Positions 37,615-45,646 of a stretch of 64,000 nt of DNA are shown here, piece by piece (within the stretch, counting starts at the first letter, position 1; every line of letters starts with the position of its first letter). The notes beneath the pieces were generated by a model. That model saw only the letters and a program-made list of their open reading frames with translations, had not been told where the DNA came from and ran no database searches. The position numbers and the translations under genes were made by a program. Origin of the DNA: Aminobacterium sp. MB27-C1 (GTDB lineage: Bacteria > Synergistota > Synergistia > Synergistales > Aminobacteriaceae); assembly GCF_030908405.1 (NCBI RefSeq), contig NZ_CP133089.1, forward strand, positions 1,488,001 to 1,552,000. Reading direction: 5' to 3'.

Positions 37615-38628
37615 CTAAACCAGTGTCCATGAGGGGTTAGGCGCTAACAAAAGATCTGATATATCCCCTTTTTGATATCTATTGAAGGCAGCTGCTGCAA
37701 TCATTACAGCATTGTCAGTGCAACGAATTGCTGGAGGAATAAAAACCATCCAATCCTTTTTTTTCATCAGAGCCTCTCTCAATCCTCTATTAGCTGCAAC
37801 GCCACCAGAGATAGCAACTTTCCGAATACCTGTAACTTCGACCGCCCTTTCTAGCTTGGTCATAAGGGCTTCCACTGCAGCTTTTTGAAATGAAGCGCAT
37901 AAATTTGCCACTGGGAGTTCGACTTTCTTCTCTTTCAAATCATTCACAGCCCACAACACCGCTGTTTTCAAACCACTAAAACTAAAAGCAATTTCATTAC
38001 TGGATTTTAACGGGACAGGAAAAGAAAAGGCTTTAGGATCGCCTTCGTGAGCGAGTGAATCGATCACTGGCCCCCCAGGATATCCCAAATCCAATAGTTT
38101 GGCCACCTTGTCGTAAGCTTCCCCCGCAGCATCATCACGAGTAGCACCTAAAAGACTGTATCTGCCAAAATCTTCTACCAAAACTATCTCTGTATGTCCT
38201 CCTGAAACAATAAGACAGATAAAAGGTGGAACTAGGTCAGGAGATGCTACAACGTTTGCAAAAAGATGTCCCTCAAGATGGTTAACGCCAAGAAGGGGCA
38301 ACTTCCATGTCTGAGCCATAGCCTTTGCAGTCATAACCCCTACCATCAAAGACCCCATCAAGCCGGGACCTGCTGTGACTGCAACAAGAGAAAGCTCTTG
38401 AGCCGGTTTAGTTATGCCGGCATCGCCTAATGCTTTATGAACAAGAGGCAAAATAGCCTCCAGGTGCTTTCTCGACGCAAATTCAGGCACAACCCCCCCA
38501 AAAGGGGCATGATCTTTAATCTGGCTCGATATTAAATCAGCCTTTACGTTCCGCTGTCCTTCCAATATAGCAACAGCAGTATCATCACAACTACTTTCTA
38601 TTCCTAATGTTAAAAAGCTTTTTTTCAC
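37615..38628 (-). CDS. tsaD: tRNA threonylcarbamoyladenosine synthase subunit TsaD
   Basis: The 337-residue ASKHA-fold protein has the opening LGIESSCDDTAVA, the metal-binding HLEGHLFAN, SGGHTEIVLV, and the C-terminal SGGVAANRGLRE. It transfers the threonylcarbamoyl group to A37 of ANN-decoding tRNAs with TsaB and TsaE. Translation starts at GTG 38628 behind GAGGTGA. It follows the secreted unknown by 6 bases, so it belongs to the murJ unit. Confidence 0.97.
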   Translation of the reverse strand: MKKSFLTLGIESSCDDTAVAILEGQRNVKADLISSQIKDHAPFGGVVPEFASRKHLEAILPLVHKALGDAGITKPAQELSLVAVTAGPGLMGSLMVGVMTAKAMAQTWKLPLLGVNHLEGHLFANVVASPDLVPPFICLIVSGGHTEIVLVEDFGRYSLLGATRDDAAGEAYDKVAKLLDLGYPGGPVIDSLAHEGDPKAFSFPVPLKSSNEIAFSFSGLKTAVLWAVNDLKEKKVELPVANLCASFQKAAVEALMTKLERAVEVTGIRKVAISGGVAANRGLREALMKKKDWMVFIPPAIRCTDNAVMIAAAAFNRYQKGDISDLLLAPNPSWTLV

Positions 38629-38634
38629 CTATTG

Positions 38635-39192
38635 TCACCTCTTTGGTACATTGAAAACCCCGGTGTATTGCTCATATGAGAGTTCTACATTTCGTCCTTT
38701 AATCACATATTTAGATGGAACCGAAAAAGCTAACGTTCCAATTGTGTCGGGAGGCAAATCACCCATAGCCATAAAATCTTTATTCGTCAAAATATCCTTT
38801 GGATCGACGTTATGAGTGCCAACTTTTATATTTTCTGGAGAAAAATCCCATCTTTTTATGGTCTTATAGCGCATAACAAAGAGTGCTCTGTTTCGCAATT
38901 CTTTATTTGAAAAATGGCTGGCGTGCCATTTTAACCAATCAGGAGCATGCGGATCAGAAACAATCCCTTTAGAAAGAGATTCATCAACATAAATAAACGC
39001 AACTTGAGCTCGCGCCCCAATGACCATGTCTCCCAACGCTTCTCCCTCTATCCAAATTACAGTTGTTCGTTCATCAATTTTTTGTTGCAGAGTATCGGCT
39101 GCGCTTGCAGGCATGCTTGAACAAAAAATAGAGATAGCTAAACACAATAGAAAAGCAATTTTTTTCCCGCAGCGCGTTGTTCTATTGATCAT
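38635..39192 (-). CDS. Secreted protein of unknown function
   Basis: I do not recognise this protein of about 185 residues. It begins with a clear signal peptide (basic start, hydrophobic core IAFLLCLAISIFC, cleavage after ASA near residue 31). The mature part is mixed alpha/beta with no cysteines, consistent with a periplasmic protein. ATG 39192 has GGGAG 9 bases upstream and overlaps the end of murJ by 11 bases; longer in-frame extensions run inside murJ and are unlikely. Its place between murJ and tsaD may be conserved in relatives, but no function follows from that. Confidence 0.75.
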   Translation of the reverse strand: MINRTTRCGKKIAFLLCLAISIFCSSMPASAADTLQQKIDERTTVIWIEGEALGDMVIGARAQVAFIYVDESLSKGIVSDPHAPDWLKWHASHFSNKELRNRALFVMRYKTIKRWDFSPENIKVGTHNVDPKDILTNKDFMAMGDLPPDTIGTLAFSVPSKYVIKGRNVELSYEQYTGVFNVPKR

Positions 39193-40768
39193 TATGAGAA
39201 TCTCCCTTCTGGTCTGTCTCTTTCTTTTTTGTAAATGCTCCTCGCAACCACTGCCATTCATGAAATTTAAAAAGCAATGTTCCCACACCATAAATCGCCG
39301 CACCCAGAATCATTACAGCAAATAGCCAGCTGCATCTTACAATAAGGCTCTCCTCAATGGGAAAAGGATAGAGAGCTTTAAATTTCAATAACGCAGCTGT
39401 CATAATTCCTAATATGGTCCCCATCCGAAATGTCCACTTCATACCCAAAATTTCTAATGGATGATTAATTCTCCGAGCTAAAAGATATCCACCAACAAAA
39501 GAAGAGAAGGTGAATCCTAAAGACGCAGCAAGAGCCAAACCGGCAAATCCCATAGGCTTAACAAGAATAAGACAGAATATAACATTGGAAACCACGCTCG
39601 ACAATGTTACAAGTAAAGCTGAACGGGGGGTGCTCTGTGCATAAAGTCCCCTGAGAAGAACAGTTGTACAAGCCATTCCAGGTAGTCCCCAAGCATACAT
39701 AGCCAAAGCAACTCCTGTTGCATGCCACGCCCAAGCGTTAAAGGCTCCCCTAAAAAATAATATATTAACCACTTCATCAGCAACGAGAACAAGACCCACT
39801 GTAACAGGAAGAACCACAAAAAGAGCAAACCGTACCGCATCTCGCATTGTCTCTCGAAACTCCTTTGTATCGCCAACCGCACAACGAGAAAGTTCCGGCA
39901 AGACTGCCTGAGATATGGCAATTACAAAAAGTCCTAAAGGCAATTGGATAACTCTATTGGCATAATTCAAAACAGAAATAGCCCCATCCTGAAGAAAGGA
40001 TCCTAACATACGACTTATAACGGGATTGACCTGATTCAACGATAATCCAGCGGCATAAGGAAAGAAAAGTTTCATTACTTTTCGAAGTTCAGGATCTTTG
40101 AATCGAGGCTTTTCCGGCAAAAGCATTATCCCTTTGAATCCACTCCAAACCCATTGGAGAGCCATTTGACAAAAACCTCCAGCCAAAACGGCAATAATAA
40201 GTGTCCATATTCCAAAACGAGAGGCCATTACGAGAAGAATGATGAGATAGACAATATTGCTCAGCGCAGGTGCTATAGCTGGAACAAAATAAGAATCAAG
40301 ACTATTAAGAACCCCCATAGCTAAAGCAGCAAGCGAAACAAAAATTAAAAAAGGGAACATCCATCGTGTCATAGAAATTGCCAAAGAGGCTTTGACAGGG
40401 TCGAAACCTGGGGCCATAATTTTGACAAGATAGGGAGACAAAAGGACTCCCCCTAACACAACAGCTGAACCTGCCAGAAGGAGAATGCATAAAGATTGCC
40501 GCGCTAAGTTCCTAGCCTTGTCTTTTCCTTTTTGAAGAAGAGTCTGGGAAAAAACAGGCACAAACGCAGCCGAAAGAGCTCCCTCTGCCAGCATTTGTCG
40601 AGATAGATTAGCTAACGTATATGCAATATAGAAGGCATCAAGTTGACTTGATGCCCCAAAAATAGCAGCTGTTACAATTTCTCGCGCTAAGCCTAAAATT
40701 CGGCTAGCAAAAGTTCCAACCATCATTACTAGAGCGTGTTTAACCATTCGGGAAACACGAGAGGACAT
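39182..40768 (-). CDS. murJ: Lipid II flippase MurJ
   Basis: The 528-residue protein has about fourteen membrane segments of the MVF/MurJ family. Typical segments are the opening ASRILGLAREIVTAAIFGAS, DAFYIAYTLANLSRQMLAEGALSAAFVPVF, and RVIQLPLGLFVIAISQAVLPELSR. It moves lipid II across the inner membrane for wall synthesis. AGGAGG precedes the ATG. It is the first gene of the murJ-unknown-tsaD unit, divergent from the maturation protease gene 45 bases away. Confidence 0.95.
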   Translation of the reverse strand: MSSRVSRMVKHALVMMVGTFASRILGLAREIVTAAIFGASSQLDAFYIAYTLANLSRQMLAEGALSAAFVPVFSQTLLQKGKDKARNLARQSLCILLLAGSAVVLGGVLLSPYLVKIMAPGFDPVKASLAISMTRWMFPFLIFVSLAALAMGVLNSLDSYFVPAIAPALSNIVYLIILLVMASRFGIWTLIIAVLAGGFCQMALQWVWSGFKGIMLLPEKPRFKDPELRKVMKLFFPYAAGLSLNQVNPVISRMLGSFLQDGAISVLNYANRVIQLPLGLFVIAISQAVLPELSRCAVGDTKEFRETMRDAVRFALFVVLPVTVGLVLVADEVVNILFFRGAFNAWAWHATGVALAMYAWGLPGMACTTVLLRGLYAQSTPRSALLVTLSSVVSNVIFCLILVKPMGFAGLALAASLGFTFSSFVGGYLLARRINHPLEILGMKWTFRMGTILGIMTAALLKFKALYPFPIEESLIVRCSWLFAVMILGAAIYGVGTLLFKFHEWQWLRGAFTKKKETDQKGDSHNDQ

Positions 40769-40813
40769 GAAATACGCCTCCTGAAAAAATTAGCAAGAAA
40801 TGAGGTGCTTTCT

Positions 40814-41290
40814 TTGAGTTCTATTATACTTTGGGGTATTGGCAACCCCCTTTTTGGCGACGACGGTGTCGGTCCATTTGTTGCTGACGCGCTACGAAAA
40901 GAAGGACTACAACGCTCGATAACCGCTATTAATTGCGAAACTATGCCTGAAAATTATGTTGCTGATTTAAGACGGAAAAGTCCAAACACACTTCTCATCA
41001 TTGATGCTGCCGATATGAATCTTGCTCCTGGTTCTCTTCGGCGCATTCCTTTTGACATGGTAGAAAATATCAGCTTCAGCACTCACGGCTTACCGTTAGG
41101 AATGCTTCTAGGAGATTTAGTGCAAAAGATCTCTGTCATCTACATAGGAATACAACCATCAAACCAAGATCTAGGGGCTCCTATATCAAACGAAGTAAAA
41201 AAGGCCGCTCAAGAGCTTCTCGTAATACTTGGAAAAGAAGATTTTGAAAGTATACCCCTACTTCACCATGAAAACCTGTCACCCAAATAA
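40814..41290 (+). CDS. Hydrogenase-type maturation endopeptidase (HycI/HyaD family)
   Basis: The protein of about 158 residues has the nickel-hydrogenase maturation protease motifs: GIGNPLFGDDGVGPFV at the start, an acidic DAADM and STHGLPLGML, which supply the three metal ligands (Asp, Asp, His). Such proteases trim the C-terminus of the large hydrogenase subunit after nickel insertion. I favour TTG 40814, with GAGG about 9 bases upstream; an ATG at 40736 lies inside murJ on the other strand. No hydrogenase structural gene is in the window. The 3' end overlaps the lptB end by 28 bases. Confidence 0.85.
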   Translation: MSSIILWGIGNPLFGDDGVGPFVADALRKEGLQRSITAINCETMPENYVADLRRKSPNTLLIIDAADMNLAPGSLRRIPFDMVENISFSTHGLPLGMLLGDLVQKISVIYIGIQPSNQDLGAPISNEVKKAAQELLVILGKEDFESIPLLHHENLSPK

Positions 41291-41991
41291 AATTTTCTTG
41301 CAACATCACTCTGGGCAACTTCATCGGGGGAGCCTTCTATTACTATTTCTCCCTGATGTATAAGATAGGTTCGATCTGTAATAGCCAAGGTGTCACGAAC
41401 ATTATGATCCGTAAGCAAAATACCGTATCCCTTAGCTCGAAGACTCAATATAATCTGCTGAATATCGTAAACAGCAATAGGATCTATGCCGCTAAAGGGC
41501 TCATCAAGCAATATAAAATCCGGCATTATGGAAAGGCACCTGGCTATTTCGACTCGACGCCGTTCTCCACCACTGAGAGCATACCCAGGAATATTAGCTA
41601 AATTAGTCAGGCCAAATTCTTCCAGTATGTGGGAAACCATCATATCCATTTCTTTCTTACTCTTTCCCTGTTCTTGGAAAATAACTTCTATATTTTCTTT
41701 TACTGTAAGATTTCTGAAAACAGAGGCCTCTTGAGGAAGATATCCCACACCTATACGCGCTCGTCTGAACATGGGGAAGGGTGTAATGTCTCTTGAATCA
41801 ATCATCACTCGACCTGAGTCAGGTTTAATAAGACCTACAATCATATAAAAAGTGGTCGTCTTTCCTGCACCATTAGGACCAAGGAGCCCCACAATTTCAC
41901 CCATATGAACATCAATATTCACAGATGAAACTACAGTGCGCCCTTTATAGGCCTTACAAACATTACGGGCCTTAAGAATCTTTGCGCTCAT
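41263..41991 (-). CDS. lptB: LPS export ABC transporter ATPase LptB
   Basis: The 242-residue ABC ATPase has Walker A GPNGAGKTTTFYM, the family's Q-loop region YLPQEASVFRNLTV, signature LSGGERRRVEIARCL and Walker B FILLDEPFSGIDP. LptB powers extraction of lipopolysaccharide by LptFG and its passage to LptA. It overlaps the lptA gene by 20 bases. This supports an outer membrane with LPS-like lipid. Confidence 0.95.
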   Translation of the reverse strand: MSAKILKARNVCKAYKGRTVVSSVNIDVHMGEIVGLLGPNGAGKTTTFYMIVGLIKPDSGRVMIDSRDITPFPMFRRARIGVGYLPQEASVFRNLTVKENIEVIFQEQGKSKKEMDMMVSHILEEFGLTNLANIPGYALSGGERRRVEIARCLSIMPDFILLDEPFSGIDPIAVYDIQQIILSLRAKGYGILLTDHNVRDTLAITDRTYLIHQGEIVIEGSPDEVAQSDVARKFYLGDRFSW

Positions 41992-42748
41992 CTTCTGAGT
42001 TTCCTTTCTTATCCTGCATCTGAATTGTAACTTGGGGTTTTCCTGATGCAGACATCTTTCCTGACTTCGGAGAGTAAAGTATTTCTTCTGCTCTTAGCGT
42101 ACGTTCCGGCTGTACCGCGAGAGCATTGCCTCGCACTTTTACCAGATCCTGAGCTTGGGAATAAACAGCGTTAGAACCTGTAATACGAGTTTTTTGTCCA
42201 TCAGTTCCAGTTATGATAATTACAACATTTCCAGAAGCTTGAATATCCGATGTTTCCCCATTCTTGATTTTTCCTTTTATTGAAGAAGCTGAAAGAAACA
42301 TTTTCTGCTGACTGTCCTCAAATTTTTTTACTTTTTCTGCTTCAAAAGCAGTTTTACTCACTTTCAGCTCCTGAGCCTCTACAGAACGCGGCCCAATATA
42401 CCCAGATACGCCTCCTAACAAGGAATACCAACCATTTTCAGAAAGGTCGCCTTCCAAAGTCGTACTCTTAAGATCTACAGGTTCTTGTTCCCATTTTCCA
42501 GTAATATGAACTCCACCTAATAGAGTCACGTGGCGATTATCAAGATTTCCCTTTCCAGTAGGAGCCATAATAAGCAAATCAACTCTCTGTATGCGAACGT
42601 TGCCATCAGCAGTAAAATCACCTGTTCTAGAGTGATACACCATGCTATCTGCCGTTACATGGGCCTCTACCGCCCATAAAGTACCTGCACAGATACAAAG
42701 CAAGGCCAAAATAGTTAAAATTTTTACATGCCTGAGGCTTTTTTTCAT
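41972..42748 (-). CDS. lptA: LptA/OstA-like LPS transport periplasmic protein
   Basis: The 258-residue protein has a signal peptide or N-terminal anchor (residues 8-27, cleavage-like AVEA) followed by OstA beta-jellyroll repeats: VTADSMVYHSRTGDFTADGNVRI, then TTLEGDLSENG, DIQASGNVVI and VRGNALAVQPERTLRAEEILYS. It likely bridges the periplasm for LPS. It is longer than E. coli LptA and has a Lys/Asp-rich tail. lptA-lptB order is canonical. Confidence 0.86.
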   Translation of the reverse strand: MKKSLRHVKILTILALLCICAGTLWAVEAHVTADSMVYHSRTGDFTADGNVRIQRVDLLIMAPTGKGNLDNRHVTLLGGVHITGKWEQEPVDLKSTTLEGDLSENGWYSLLGGVSGYIGPRSVEAQELKVSKTAFEAEKVKKFEDSQQKMFLSASSIKGKIKNGETSDIQASGNVVIIITGTDGQKTRITGSNAVYSQAQDLVKVRGNALAVQPERTLRAEEILYSPKSGKMSASGKPQVTIQMQDKKGNSEDERKDS

Positions 42749-42834
42749 ATACCTTACACCGTCCCCGTAAAAGATACGACGTAAAAACGCCGCAGTTATT
42801 CTACATTATATCTGCTATTGGAAGAAGCTCTCTA

Positions 42835-43269
42835 TTAGGACTTCTTCTTTTCTTGAAATTTCCACTCTAAAGCCTCTATGGCATCGTCAACAGTAGAAGA
42901 TGAAACAACGCATGTCACAGCACTTTCCGTTGCTAAAATCATATCAATATTTATGCCTTTATGAGCGAGAGCAGAAAAAACCTTTGAAGGAAGTTTTATA
43001 TCAGTTCCATCAATCAAAACAGATACCTTCGCGATCTCAGAATCAAAGGTTACCCCCTGCGCTCCAATTTCCATAGACACAGCTCGGCAAACACGTATTG
43101 CTCCCTCTATTCCACTCTTTTGAACTAGAAAAGCAATATCATTAACTTGTCCTCTCATAACGCTCTGAACAATCATTTCCACTCTGATTTCAGCATCGGC
43201 AAGGGCAGAAAACAAAGAAGCAGCTATACCTGGAATATCTGGAACCCCCAACAGGGCAACTTTGGCCAC
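42835..43269 (-). CDS. Stand-alone aspartokinase-type double ACT-domain regulatory protein
   Basis: From GTG 43269 the protein has 144 residues and matches only the C-terminal regulatory part of aspartate kinase: two ACT units beginning VALLGVPDIPGIAASLFSALADA and VSVLIDGTDIKLPSKVFSALAHKGINIDMI. There is no kinase domain. It follows thrB in a threonine T-box operon, so it may bind threonine or lysine and act in trans on aspartokinase or another step. The GTG has no ribosome site; a strong GGGGAGG lies 8 bases before an in-frame ATA at 43315-43317, which would add 16 residues. No ATG, GTG or TTG lies between that site and 43269. Confidence 0.82.
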   Translation of the reverse strand: MAKVALLGVPDIPGIAASLFSALADAEIRVEMIVQSVMRGQVNDIAFLVQKSGIEGAIRVCRAVSMEIGAQGVTFDSEIAKVSVLIDGTDIKLPSKVFSALAHKGINIDMILATESAVTCVVSSSTVDDAIEALEWKFQEKKKS

Positions 43270-43346
43270 ATCTAAGCTTTTCTGAATCTGACTGTTAGTT
43301 TTCTTTTTGGCAGTTATTTTAAAAACCTCCCCTCAAAAGTGTAGAT

Positions 43347-44255
43347 TTAAAGCACGCTTAAGCCTTCACGCTCTTCACTAAGAACAAAAAAACGGGAGCG
43401 AATACCGTATCGTGAAAAGATGGAGCACATATGTCTGGCAACGTCTCCTGCAACTTCTTCTGTAAAGGCTATCATACTTGGGCCAGATCCGCTAATGGCA
43501 ACTCCGAGACAACCGGGAGCATTAGAAAGTTCGTTAAGTATATCTTCTCCACCAGGAAAAAGGCGAGCTCGAAAAGGCTGATGTAACCGATCCCCCATAG
43601 CCCAAGGTAAATTGTTCCAATTGCCGGTACTCCACGAAGCAGCAAGAAGGGCTGCTCGGCTTATATTATAAACAGCATCTTTCAAAAATACTTTTTCGGG
43701 AAGGGCATCTCTGGCACTTTGTGTACTTACGCGCACATCAGGAACAGCGACAACAGCAAATATGTTTTCAGGTAAGGGGGGCAATTTAACAAACCTGACA
43801 TTTTCTTCATCAATGCCGCTCACAACCATACCTCCCATACAACAAGGAACGACATTATCCGGATGTCCTTCAAGCTGAACCATTAACGGCAATAATTCTT
43901 CTTTAGGAAGAGGAGCTTCTCTCAACACATTAGCAATAGCTATACCAGCGACAATCGCTGTGGAAGAACTTCCCAATCCTCTAGCCATAGGAATAGCATT
44001 TAAAGAACACAGGTCAAGGCCAGGTGGATCTATTCCCCATTTTTTACAGGCATACTCATAACTCTGGACAAGGGCATTGTTATCTTGGCATAACTCTCCG
44101 CTACCTTCCCCTATTACTTCAATGTTATATGAGCCTGATTTTAAAAAACCTTTAACATCGAAAAAGTTGTATAGCGTTAATGCCAACCCTAACGTATCAA
44201 ATCCAGATCCTAAATTAGCACTTGAAGCCGGAACTTTTACTCTAAAAAGCCTCAT
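43347..44255 (-). CDS. thrB: Homoserine kinase
   Basis: The 302-residue GHMP kinase has the opening VKVPASSANLGSGFDTLGLAL, the ATP-binding PMARGLGSSSTAIVAG near residue 90 and the C-terminal GVAISGSGPSMIAF. It phosphorylates homoserine for threonine synthesis. It overlaps thrC by 4 bases (ATGA), so the two are translationally coupled. Confidence 0.96.
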   Translation of the reverse strand: MRLFRVKVPASSANLGSGFDTLGLALTLYNFFDVKGFLKSGSYNIEVIGEGSGELCQDNNALVQSYEYACKKWGIDPPGLDLCSLNAIPMARGLGSSSTAIVAGIAIANVLREAPLPKEELLPLMVQLEGHPDNVVPCCMGGMVVSGIDEENVRFVKLPPLPENIFAVVAVPDVRVSTQSARDALPEKVFLKDAVYNISRAALLAASWSTGNWNNLPWAMGDRLHQPFRARLFPGGEDILNELSNAPGCLGVAISGSGPSMIAFTEEVAGDVARHMCSIFSRYGIRSRFFVLSEEREGLSVL

Positions 44256-45301
44256 AGTCCTAAAACTCCCCCCAACGCTTCAATTGTGCCATCGACAGCA
44301 ATAGGATCAGGCAATCCCTTGAGAGGAGCATCGGGGTCCTTTAAACCATTTCCAGTGAGGATAAGAACAATGCGCAATCCCTGCGGTAGTTTTCCACTCC
44401 TCTTCAATTTGAGAAGAAACGCAAGAGGAGCACACGAAGCGGGTTCTGCAAAGACACCATCATGAGAAGCAAGTTCACGTTGAGCCTCAAGAATTTCTTC
44501 GTCAGAAACAGAAGCAAATTGGCCACAACTCATTTGAATGGCCTTAATAGCTTTTTCAGCATTTACGGGGTTACCGATTCGAATAGCAGTAGCAACTGTC
44601 TCTGGATTCTCCACAGTATATCCACGAACAAGAGGTGCAGCTCCCTCTGCCTGCACCCCCATCAAACGAGGCATAGTATTTATTTTTCCTATCTCTTTGT
44701 AGTATTCCAACCCTGCAGCGTAAGCACTAATATTTCCAGCATTTCCAACAGGTAAAACGATCCAATCGGGAGCCACCGACAATTCGTCGCAGATTTCCCA
44801 AGCGGCAGAACGTTGCCCCCAAAGGCGATAAGGGTTAAGAGAATTGACAAGGGTAACTTTTTTAGATGAGGCAAGTTCTCTCGCCAAACGTAGAGCTTCA
44901 TCGAAATTTCCTCGTACAGCAACAACCTTTGCACCGTAAATCAGAGCCTGCGTTAGCTTCCCTAAAGCTACTTTTCCCTCTGGCAATAAGACAAAACATG
45001 AGAGTCCCGCAGATGCTGCGTAAGCAGCTGCAGAAGCAGAAGTATTTCCAGTAGAGGCACATATAACGGCATTCGACTTTTCTTCAAGAGCTTTAGCCAC
45101 AGCCATAACCATACCTCTATCTTTAAAGGAACCACTTGGATTAAGGCCATCAAACTTAGCCCAAAGAGTGACGTCCAACTCACGACTCAAGTTTTTTAAA
45201 GGAATAAGAGGAGTATCCCCTTCAAGCAACGTTATACGTGGTGTTACCTGAGTTAGAGGTAGATCCTTCTCGTATCTATATAGTATTCCCTGCCTAGCCA
45301 T
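44252..45301 (-). CDS. thrC: Threonine synthase
   Basis: The 349-residue PLP enzyme of fold type II has the PLP lysine in GSFKDRGM, the phosphate-binding loop PVGNAGNISAYA and the end ILTGNGLKDPD. It turns O-phosphohomoserine into threonine. AAGGAGG precedes the ATG. As the first gene after the T-box leader, its transcription should rise when tRNA-Thr is uncharged. Confidence 0.96.
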   Translation of the reverse strand: MARQGILYRYEKDLPLTQVTPRITLLEGDTPLIPLKNLSRELDVTLWAKFDGLNPSGSFKDRGMVMAVAKALEEKSNAVICASTGNTSASAAAYAASAGLSCFVLLPEGKVALGKLTQALIYGAKVVAVRGNFDEALRLARELASSKKVTLVNSLNPYRLWGQRSAAWEICDELSVAPDWIVLPVGNAGNISAYAAGLEYYKEIGKINTMPRLMGVQAEGAAPLVRGYTVENPETVATAIRIGNPVNAEKAIKAIQMSCGQFASVSDEEILEAQRELASHDGVFAEPASCAPLAFLLKLKRSGKLPQGLRIVLILTGNGLKDPDAPLKGLPDPIAVDGTIEALGGVLGL

Positions 45302-45319
45302 TTTTCGCCCTCCTTAAAA

Positions 45320-45598
45320 AATAAAAAGCCCACATCTCTCCAAATAGGAGACGATGTGGGCTACACTCGCGGTTCCACTCCATTTCCGGCATAAGCCGGC
45401 TCTCTTTCCGCAACAGATAATAGGGTGCGGTTTCCGTGTCTTATCCCTATACTACAGGCTTCGACACAAGCTCCAAGGTGGTCTTCGTTCAGACAATCCG
45501 CAAAAAGCTCTCAGCCGCTGGCTTTTCTCTCTGTTCCGGATAAATACAAAACTACTTTCCTCTTCATCGCTCGTACCACAAACAAATTTTACATTTGA
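45320..45598 (-). ncRNA. T-box leader, threonine-specific (ACC specifier), upstream of thrC
   Basis: On the minus strand the leader contains the stem I opening GATGAAGAGGAAAGTAG, the AGAGAG/GGCTGAGAGC element, and GAACGAAG-ACC-A-CCTTGGAGC, which lines up with the specifier loop of the glyQS T-box and puts threonine codon ACC at 45480-45482. The conserved T-box AGTGGAACCGCG lies at 45368-45379. A long terminator stem (AGCCCACATC... with GATGTGGGCT) and a T-rich run at about 45320-45362 follow, directly before thrC. Uncharged tRNA-Thr should stabilise the antiterminator. The TGGA bulge predicts U as discriminator base. Confidence 0.93.
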
Positions 45599-45604
45599 GG
45601 TAAT

Positions 45605-45633
45605 CTTATATACTTAGTTTATATATCTGTCAA
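45605..45633 (-). promoter_or_regulatory. Promoter of the threonine T-box operon
   Basis: On the minus strand a perfect TTGACA (45628-45633) and TATAAG (45605-45610) are 17 bases apart. The start would fall near 45598, just before stem I of the T-box, and only 14 bases after the aldolase stop codon. Confidence 0.88.
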
Positions 45634-45646
45634 GAAGAGATTTTTT

